A DNA stretch of 64,000 nt from Rhizomys pruinosus (taxonomy: Eukaryota > Chordata > Mammalia > Rodentia > Spalacidae), in assembly GCA_009823505.1 (NCBI GenBank), contig VZQC01010577.1, positions 2,074,540 through 2,138,539 of the forward strand. The letters run 5' to 3'. Below the pieces are notes generated by a model. It saw nothing but the letters and a program-made list of their open reading frames with translations. It was not told the origin of the DNA and made no database searches. Of this stretch, positions 56,029 through 64,000 are shown in pieces. Made by a program: the position numbers and the translations under genes. The first letter of the stretch is position 1; every line of letters starts with the position of its first letter.

Positions 56029-58720
56029 TGTTGTTTAGTATCCATGTATTCTTGTAGATAGTAGGGTTTACCCTGGTGTTGATATTGAGGTTTATCGGAC
56101 CATCGTCTGACAAAATGCATGAAATTATTTCAATCCTTTTGTATTTGTTAAGGTTTGTCTGTCCCAATATGTGGTCGATTTTGTAGAATATTCCATAGGG
56201 TGCTGAATTGAAAATATATTCTCTAGTGTTTGGGTGGAATATTTGGTAGATGACTGTGAGGTACATTTGGAGTAATGTATTATTCAGTTTAGTTGTCTCT
56301 CTATTCTTTTTCCAGTTGTTTATCCAAAGAGTTCAGTGGGGCATTGTTAGTGTTCTGGGATGAATCTATGCCTTAAGGTCTTGCAGGATTGTGTTTATAA
56401 AGTTCGGTGCACTGGAGTATGGTGCATACATATTTATGATTGTGTAATCTTCATGATTAAGTGTACCTTTTCTTTTTCTTTTTTTTTTTTTTTTTTTTTT
56501 TTTTTTGGCTTTTCCAGAAAGGGTTTTTTTCACCCACCTTGCCTGTAGCCCCAGCTGTCCTGGAACTCACTCTGGCGACCAGGCTGTGGCTTGAACTCAC
56601 AAAGATCAGCTTGCTCTTCTGCCTCCCAAGTGCTAGGATCTAAGGCATGCGCCACCATGCCCAGCTAAGTGTTCCTTTTATTAGGATGCAATGGTCCCTC
56701 TTGTCTTTTCTGATTAGTTGTACTTTGAGGTCTATTTTTTCCAGTAGTAGAATGGCAACTCCTCCTTGGTTTTTGGTACTATTTGCTTGGAATAACTCTT
56801 TCTATCTTTTCACTTTAAGTTGGTGCCTGTCCTTGAGGGTGAGGTGGGTTTCTTGTAGGCACATGTAGTGATTCTTTTTCCGATTCATTTCTCCCAGTCT
56901 ATGTCTTTTGATTGGGGAATTTAGACATTAATATTAGGGTTATTATTGAGACATTTGTGTTCTTTCTCTTTTCTTATCTTCTTTATTTTTCTGTTTGCAT
57001 TTGGCTAGTTTTATTTTCAAAGTTATACCTTTCTTAATTTCTCTCTCTAGCTGCTTTTGGATATGTGTCCCTTTCCTCTTGTCATTTGAATTGCTTTGAG
57101 TATTTTCTGAAGGGTTAGTTTTTTGGACATGTATTTTTTTCATCGTTTTTGTATCATGAAAGATTTTTCATTCTCCTTCAACTATAATTGACATTTTTTG
57201 CTGGTGTAGTTAACTGATTGGCATCTATAGTCATTTAGTTACTGGGAAAATTAGTCCACATTCTTCTGGCTTTCATAGTTTGCACTGAGAAGTCAGCTGT
57301 AATTCTGATTGTTTTCCTTTATATAACTTGCTGTTTTTCTCTTGTGGCTTTCAGAATTCTGTCTTTGTTTTGGGTAGCTAGTATTTTAACTATAATTATG
57401 GCAATGGGGATTTCTTTTCTGATCTTGTGTATTTGGAATTCTATGTTGATTCATATGGTTTGTCTCTTTTCAATTTAGGGAAGATTTTTCTTATCTGTTT
57501 GAATGTCTGATCAATACCATCTTGGTGTGGGATTCTCTCTCTTCCTCTAGCCCTATGATGTCGAGTGTTTGGTTTTCATGGTGTCCCAAATTTCCTGATG
57601 TTCCATTCTTTTTGTTTTTTTTTATTTTATTTTTTTATTGTTTTTTTTTGTTTTTTTTTTTTTTGTATTCACAATCTTGGCGTTAGTTGCTCACATCCTT
57701 TCCTATTGATTGGAAGAGTGTTCAATCTCCTTTTCATTTCATCATCCTGTGATTTCTTTAATTATCCACTTCCTTTTGGAGCTCGCTGCATTCTCTTTCT
57801 GTAGCTCCTTGTTTCACTGGCCTGTTTCCCTTTTCATTTCAGCATGGGATCTTTTCACTGTTTTTCTTATTTTTCCTTCTGGAGTTTGTCATTCTCTCCT
57901 CTAGTTTTCCTTCTGAGTTTTGTTATTCTTGTCCCTCCAGTTCTTCTGTTTCTTCATTCTCTCACTTCAGTTCTCTGATTTGTCCTTTATTATATTCTTT
58001 TTATTTTTCTTTGATTATATCTATAATTATTCTTCTAAGATCCATGTCCTGGGTTCATTCCAGCAAGATCTCCTAATAGGGATCTTCTATAGGAGACTGG
58101 TAGTGGTGGTGGCAGATTTTATTATGTGCTTTTCCGTTGTTTCCGTGTTTTTTCTTGTGGTTTTTTTGTTTGTTGTAAGTTTTGTTTTATGCTTAATTCG
58201 GTGAAAATCTCAAATGTTTTTCTTACTGTGTGAAGAAGCTTAATTTGCTTGTTTGTCTACAGATATGCTCGTTTGTCTTCCTTAGTTTTTATGAGGTGCT
58301 GGTTGTGTTAGGTTTTCCAGTTTTCCTTTTGGTTTCAGCGCGAGTCTCTCCCTTGTCTTCTTTCTGGTCTGTGATGGTTCTCCAAAGTCCTGAGGTAACA
58401 ATAGGTCAGGTTGTTTCCTCTGGTGAGCATGCACCTGCTTTGGTACTGGAGTGATGCTACAGCTGTTCGCAATGGGATATACCTCAGGTACTCTAGCCAA
58501 GAGGGTGGGGGGTGGTGGGGGGTTGTCAGTGGCCTCTTGGGACCTAGTGGGGTGTTCAGCTGGCTGGTGAATCCCGTCCTTTCACCTGTGCACACTGGGC
58601 AGGTATGAGCTGGCTGTACAGGCAACGCTGTGCCCAGGAGAGTGATGAACTCACCTATGTCTCCCCCAGGTGCATAACGTCTTCCACCTCTCTCTAGAAC
58701 CTGGAGAGTTCAAAGATAAT
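56029..58720 (-). mobile_element. 5' part of an L1 (endonuclease, ORF1, 5' UTR)
   Basis: Starts abruptly in the NTRVNPTIYKNTW region of ORF2 and reads outward through the endonuclease (frame 56266-55997: IYQIFHPNTREY) and ORF1 (about 56900-58060) to a probable 5' UTR (58060-58720). The 3' two thirds are missing. A B1 SINE is inserted. Frames are shattered by many small indels. Confidence 0.82.
56478..56668 (-). mobile_element. B1 SINE inserted in L1
   Basis: Long T-run, GGCTTTTCCAGAAAGGG, a small insert, AGCCCCAGCTGTCCTGGAAC, CACCATGCCCAGC. Host L1 sequence TAAGTGT.CCTTTT repeats on both sides (target duplication with one difference). Confidence 0.9.
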
Positions 58721-58767
58721 ATGTTTTATATTTTTTTTCTATGTTTTATCTGTAGTGTATCAATTGT

Positions 58768-58978
58768 ACTTGTCTGCATGTAGGTTTGGTTGCACCCTGT
58801 TCATGCAGCCCACGGGAGGTCAAGAAGAAGTTGCGTCAGATTCCCCTCCGGAAATGGAGTAAATCAGCTCTTCAGACCGACCATGTGGGTGCTGGGGTGA
58901 TCAAACCCGGGGTGTCCTCTTTTCAATGAGAAGTTGTGTGCTGCTCAAACTTCTATTGTGCAATCGTCGTCCAGCACC
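58768..58978 (-). mobile_element. B2-type SINE with many small indels
   Basis: Antisense B2 order is clear (TGTCTGCATGTAGGT, GGGAGGTCAAGAAGAAG, GATTCCCCTCCGG, CCATGTGGGTGCTGGGG, CAAACCCGGGG), but single-base gains and losses occur every few bases, unlike other copies here. Confidence 0.8.
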
Positions 58979-59789
58979 TGAGATATTAATTTAAATAGGA
59001 CCAATTTTTTTAAGGCACCCTGGTCTAAACACAAATGTCTATCCCTGCCCTTAACTTAACTTTCTCTATTAGTGTTGTGTTGGCATGTGGCTTTGTGTTA
59101 CTAGTGCAAGTGCATTTTTATTTATATTTAAATGGAAAATGTCAGCTAAAAAATGGTAATTTCAAATAGAGAAAACGAATTAATTACAGCATTAACTATT
59201 CTTACTGTTTTACTCAGTGTTGCCTCATTTGTTACCTCTACGTACAACTCGTTTATTGTTATTAAACTATGTCCAAACATTGTTTGTCCCGTCTCTCTTT
59301 CAAAAAGAGAAAAAAAAAGGAGAAAAGAAACTCATCCTCGCGGTACAGGCGTTTTTCTTTTTCTGTTTCATAGTTATTCATGTTTTCCCCTCCTTACTTG
59401 GCATTGTTCCCTAATTAAGGTGTTGACAATTTTTGTTCTTCTCATGTTTTTCATTTATTTACCCTTTCATCTTTTTAATTTTCGCGGCTGTCAAGGAAGT
59501 CGGTCCTTTTCAATGGAATTACAATCGCTTCTGTGCACCTCTGTCCTTTCTTTTTCTTCTTTTTCTTCAATCTTTTAACTCTGTTAATATTTACATTTAC
59601 AGTTGCATAACTGTATAAGTTTTGCAGTTTGTAAATTGTATATTTTATTGTAATAATTATATTCATTGTGCAAACTTCATTATGCACATTTCTTAAATTT
59701 GTGACCTTCATTTGTATTTCAGGATATGTTCCATGCTAAAACACACAAACCTGATATGCACGACACACAAATGACACAAACTTGTGTAA

Positions 59790-59836
<47 letters not shown>

Positions 59837-60059
59837 ATAATGGGAATACATATTCATACACATTCAACACATATTATTATTTGTTAGTATAGGATACATG
59901 GATGATGGGTATCAATGACTGTGGTTAAATATCCATATAAAAGAAGGAGGATCAAGACAAGAGCATGGTCTTACTAAGTCCTCATTTGGTGACCATGGGA
60001 AGGAAAACCCCAGAGTGGAGCACAAGGGGCAGAACTTGATGGTGATTTTGCTGCCAAGA
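58979..60059. other. Unassigned stretch with unusual CpG content
   Basis: No gene or repeat recognised except a (TA)n tract at 59795-59832. 59150-59560 keeps several CpGs and pyrimidine runs. A 141-codon plus frame (59153-59578) has no motif and probably reflects the T-rich composition. Confidence 0.45.
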
Positions 60060-60119
60060 GAGGAGACTTTCAAACATGATATCGCTCACCCTAATAAGGA
60101 TGAAAAATAATAGCTGAAC

Positions 60120-60452
60120 ATGCTAAACCTATGATATATGTGTGCATGCATATATGCATATTTTGGAGTGACATCATTTGGAAGGAATAAACAACACCCA
60201 CAACAACATCAACAACAACATCAAAATCTGGGTCAAGACTGACTGAAACGTGACTTCTCTTAAACATAAAGTTCTGATTGAGAATTTTTGAGAGAGACTG
60301 AGAAAAAGATGAAAAACTGTTTGGCAGAATGTATGAGCTCTGGTGGGTGGTGGGGGGGCAGGGGAGGCATGGAGTCCTAGATTTGATTTGAAATTTTTGT
60401 ATGAAATGCACAAATCTTCAATAAAAAATTGGCTTTGAAAAAAATAAATACA
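60120..60452 (+). mobile_element. 5'-truncated L1 3' UTR
   Basis: GGAATAAACAACACCCACAA, CTGAGAAAAAGATGAAAAAC, GGCAGAATGTATGAGCTCTG, a G-rich tract (60343-60366), AATCTTCAATAAAAAATTGG: the short L1 3' UTR type. Confidence 0.85.
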
Positions 60453-61942
60453 CCAATCAAAAAAAAAGAAGGAATGATGCAAATATTACTAAAGAAGGCC
60501 TTCCAAGGAGAAACAAATATCTTGTGGTAGGAAAATTTGATGAGAATAAATGTTATGCATATATGCATTTAATGTATTATTCAAAATTAATGGTTGGTTG
60601 AGTAAACTATCTTTTGATTGTATTTATTTTGATTGTAGTTTTCCTTACTGGAAATACAAAATAAAAGATGCTTCTAATGTGAAAAAATAAGGTGTACACT
60701 ATAATGGAAATATAACTATGAATGAAGTGAATGAAAATACTGCTGATCTATATATATTCCATTTTAATTTTTTTTGCGTATTAAAACTGTAACTTCTGTA
60801 CATTGGCTTTCACACACATATATGTTGACATGTGCATGCTTTCTTTCAGCCCTAAATGTGATGAATCAGATGACATAAGAAACTTTAACCAATTATAAAT
60901 TTCATGTTTATGCAGAACTCTGTCAATCACTGTTTATAAGTATTTGTATAACCTGCTAACAGTTTGCTTAAACATTCATTGACTTAACATGATTTAAGAT
61001 CTACAGTGTGTTCTTCGAAATGTTAGAAGATGAATGCTTTTCTTTACAGATTTCCAGAAGTATTCATAGAGAGTTCTACCTTTTGCTTAAATATTTAGTA
61101 GAATTCATCAGTCTAATAAATTAGCTCTGGTTTAGGTGTGGAGAGAGAGATTTATTTCCTAGTACTTTCCATATTAAGATCTTATTCATAACAGCATTTT
61201 CCAAAATTTATTAATGAAACTAGGGAAATGGAAAGGAACCAATTTTGAAAATTGCGTAAGTAAAGAAACCCTATTAGCTCAGGTCACAAATTGTTTTGAG
61301 AAACATTCTTCTTGTTCCTACATTACTTACATTTTTAATTAAAATTTTTACTGAAAATTCTCAGTCACAATTGTACAAAACTTGAAATTTTGCTGACTCA
61401 AATCTTCAGTTGACAGGCTACAAAGTCTGACATTAATTTTAGAAGTTGGAAAGTAGCATTACACAAATCATAGAATAACAAATGAATTCTGGATTTAGAG
61501 ATTTAAAATGAGTGAGCACTTAATGACTAAAGAGCAACAATTTCAGTATGTAACGAAAACAGACACAGTTACAGGCACAGATGTGGAACTGATAAAGAGT
61601 AGCAGGTATAATACAAATGCCACATTAATTCTACTGTCTATGCCTACAAATTTTCTTCACAGAAGCACTGTACATAATTGGTATTTATTCTTATGATATT
61701 TATATTCTAAATCCATTTGTATAGTAGAAAATTAACTATTATACTCTAGATCCTCACTTCTTGGTGATGACAAATATTTTCCTTTTTGTTAAATAAGATC
61801 CTTATGGCAACTTAGAAAGTTGAATGTTACCAACACTGCCAAACTTTAAGTACAGATTGAGTTATCTGTGCTCTCTCTGCATTCTTAACAGAGCAGGCTC
61901 ACAAACTTCCCTGATTTGTAGGATTCAGGTAGTGTGAAATAA
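60453..61942. other. Unassigned AT-rich stretch 3' of the OR8K-like pseudogene
   Basis: No repeat or gene recognised. A 62-codon frame (61508-61696) lacks any motif. Confidence 0.5.
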
Positions 61943-62882
61943 CTAAGAAAATATATTACATATATTTCTCCATGTCCTTTGCAGGGCCAATTTTACATCT
62001 TTGTTCCTCAAACTGTAGATCAAGGGATTCAACATGGGGATGATCAGGGTGTAAAAGATGGAAGACACTTTATCAGTGTTGGTGGAGTGGCTGGATTCGG
62101 GCTGCACATACATAAATATTAGAGTCCCATAGAAGACTGTGACCACTGTCAGGTGGGACCCACATGTTGAGAAAGCCTTGCGCCGTCCCTCAGCTGAGCT
62201 CATCCTTAGAATGGCTATGAGGATGAGCAGGTAGAAAACCAAAACAACCAAAAAAGACAGTCAAATCAAAAGCTGCGAAGATCATCACAATAAAAGATAT
62301 TTTCTGTGTATTTGAGCAGAGCAATGATATCAATGGTATGCAGTCACAGTAGAAATGATTGATCACATTGTAGCCACAGAAGGATGAAGTGAAAATATTG
62401 ACTGCGACCAGAAGTGACACAAATGTGCAGTAGAGATAGGGCATTGCCACCAGTGCCCCACAAACTTGTTGTGACATAATGCTTGTGTAGAGCAGAGGGT
62501 TACAGATGGCCACATAGCGGTCATAGGACATTGCAGACAGAATGAAAAGTTCACTTCCAATGAACACAAGAAAGAAAGCTAGCTGTGTAGCACAAGAGTT
62601 ATAAGAAATTGTATTCTGATCTACAACAAAATTTACCAACATTTTTGGTCCCACAGCTGTAGAGTAACCAAGATCTGTAACAGCCAGATGCCTGAGAAAG
62701 AAGTACATGGGGGTTTGCAGCCTGGAGTCCAGCATAGTGAGGACGATCATTCCCAAGTTGCCTACCACAGAGGTCGTATATATGACAAGGAACAGACTAA
62801 ACAATGGGGCCTGCAGCTCAGGACGATCAGTGATGCCCAACAAGATGAATTTGTTTATCACCGTGAGATTAGATTTCTTCAT
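61943..62882 (-). pseudogene. OR8K-like olfactory receptor pseudogene, single frameshift
   Basis: ATG 62882 opens a receptor frame with NLT at residue 5, [16 protein letters not shown], and the HFYCDCIPLISLLC loop. In TM5 the frame breaks at about 62249-62262, beside a run of six T on the minus strand. Relative to the paralogue at 13337-14296 two bases are missing. The rest (TM5 end, [23 protein letters not shown], to TAG 61943) continues in another frame. No other stop or break is visible, so inactivation looks recent, or is an assembly error or segregating allele. As written, the product would end about ten residues after TM5 begins to scramble. Confidence 0.93.
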
Positions 62883-63786
62883 TGTCCTATATCAGAAAAC
62901 TTATATTTGTTAGAGAAAATATTGCAATGAATATATTTCAAAGCTCTTATATACAGAATATTTACTGTGCAATGCCATTTTAAATAGGAGAAACAAAATT
63001 TCCAGATACTGTTATTTTAAAATACATGCATCTTTATTGTAATGATATCCATAGAGATATATAGCTATACAAATAAGTGCTTTTCAACAGGTAACAATAC
63101 TCAATAAATAACATTGTATATGCAGATTGGTGCTTTATTTGGCATACTGTGAAGAAGGCTGACACTGATAAATTATACCTCGAAGATAAATAAGAAAATA
63201 ATTACCTTGATATATCCAGTATCCTGCTCCAAGCAAATTTCAGTTTCTAATATCAATACTGCCATGATTGAGAAGCTAGGATATATAAATATTATAGACA
63301 CATGATCTACATGAGAGATGATCACTAAATATATAGAAAGAAGTTTGATGGATAAGAATAACTACATAGAATGTCTGCTCATATAGAGAGATTTATAGAG
63401 AAAACGAAGCCTGCTTTAACATTAAAACTTGATATCTGATTTATAGGATTATGGCTATAGTGTTCACATTTCCTAGTCATTGCTTTAATGAAACTAGAGT
63501 TATGTCATGAATTAAAACTTATTCTATTGTATAGCATGATAAATATTTAAGTAAATGCTTAAAATTACTATTGAATAATTTCTAAATTGCTTAGAATTAC
63601 ATAAATTAAAGGATGGTCATTAACTGGGAAAGAGTTAGGGGAATAACCAGAACAGGAGAGGGACCAAAGACTGTACTGTGGAGTGGAGTGTGACCAAATT
63701 TATTATACACATGTTTTAAAGTCTCACTATTCAGCCTATTATTTTCTACAAATATTATATTTTCTACAAATATTAGATTTGAATGT
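62883..63786. other. Upstream flank of the OR8K-like pseudogene
   Basis: AT-rich; only the first about 40 bases resemble the flank of the paralogue at 14297 (TTTTCTGATA before the ATG). No promoter element or repeat recognised. Confidence 0.4.
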
Positions 63787-63787
63787 C

Positions 63788-63926
63788 AAATGGTCAAGCG
63801 TGATCGTACATGCTGTGACTGCAGTTCTGGAAACTAGAGGAAAAAAGATGAAGAGTTCAATATCTTCCCTGGGGACATAGTGAGTCTGAAGTCAGCCTGG
63901 ACTAAAAGAAAATCCGTCTTAGTCCT
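63788..63926 (+). mobile_element. B1/B4-like SINE, diverged
   Basis: GCAGTTCTGGAAACTAGAGG, GAGTTCAATATCTTCC, ACATAGTGAGTCTGAAGTCA, GCCTGGACTAAAAGAAAATC in the order of a rodent 7SL/tRNA-derived SINE. Confidence 0.65.
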
Positions 63927-64000
63927 GCTTAAATACCTATATATCTAATTGCTTGTTCTTCATTAGTAGGATCGAAAGGTTATTCCTGGACAAACTGTCA
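63927..64000 (+). mobile_element. L1 tail (long-3' UTR family), cut by window end
   Basis: GCTTAAATACCTATATATCT onward matches the reverse complement of about 1970-2045 and 20400-20480. It is the start of a 5'-truncated plus-orientation copy that continues outside. Confidence 0.85.

Noticed and set aside
59153..59578. 141-codon open frame with several hydrophobic runs
   Set aside because: Starts in T-rich sequence of doubtful quality, has no recognisable motif or neighbour, and hydrophobic residues follow from TTT/TTC codons.
63866..63875. TCCCTGGGGA, a near-perfect EBF palindrome about 1 kb upstream of the OR8K-like pseudogene
   Set aside because: It lies inside a SINE whose usual sequence at this point is TCATCCTTGGCTACATAG, so the match is most simply a chance mutation.

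Overview
The window is mammalian nuclear DNA from a muroid (mouse-like) rodent: single-exon olfactory receptor (OR) coding regions scattered in AT-rich, CpG-poor DNA, with B1 SINEs, tRNA-derived B2-type SINEs, ERVL-MaLR LTR elements and many LINE-1 (L1) copies. No species is assigned. The B2 copies have a 3' half that differs from the mouse consensus as I remember it, so I would not assume Mus or Rattus.

Host genes: four OR loci, all on the minus strand. In transcription order they are a frameshifted OR8K-like pseudogene (62.9-61.9 kb), an intact OR5T-like gene (42.5-41.6 kb), a second intact OR5T-like gene (34.4-33.4 kb) and an intact OR8K-like gene (14.3-13.3 kb). OR8K and OR5T genes are neighbours in the human 11q12 cluster, so this is probably the rodent counterpart. 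The two OR5T-like genes are a tandem duplication that also copied at least 2.5 kb of 5' flank. Both flanks keep a block about 2 kb upstream of the ATG with an EBF/Olf-1-like palindrome, a shared 19-mer containing TAATT and a consensus splice donor. A splice acceptor lies a few bases before each ATG. I read this as the promoter and non-coding first exon of each gene; it is the most useful regulatory observation here.

Repeats: 0-10 kb is mostly L1, dominated by a nearly complete minus-strand element with 5' UTR monomers (9.3-10.0 kb), a broken ORF1 carrying a B2 insertion, an almost intact ORF2 with one frameshift, and a 3' UTR of about 2.1 kb. 10-12.1 kb holds L1 3' ends. 19.1-23.3 kb is an inverted (twin-primed) L1. 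24.5-29.0 kb holds two damaged plus-strand L1s. 30-33 kb has older L1 pieces, 37.3-40 kb an LTR and minus-strand L1, and 46.3-51.8 kb a long degenerate L1. 51.9-54.0 kb is a complete MaLR element with matching LTRs and 5-bp target duplications. 55.4-55.8 kb is a solo LTR, and 56.0-58.7 kb is the 5' part of another L1. Several stretches (about 11.2-11.9, 14.3-15.7, 17.5-18.6, 23.3-24.2, 39.9-40.6, 60.4-61.9 and 62.9-63.8 kb) have no feature I can name.

I found no CRISPR array, operon, non-OR protein gene or clear new molecular system. The notable items are the duplicated OR promoter/exon module, a chimeric L1-L1 junction, a 62-bp poly(A)-tailed retro-insertion with a 14-bp target duplication, the long L1 3' UTR with tail-only copies, and the MaLR element with a long open frame.
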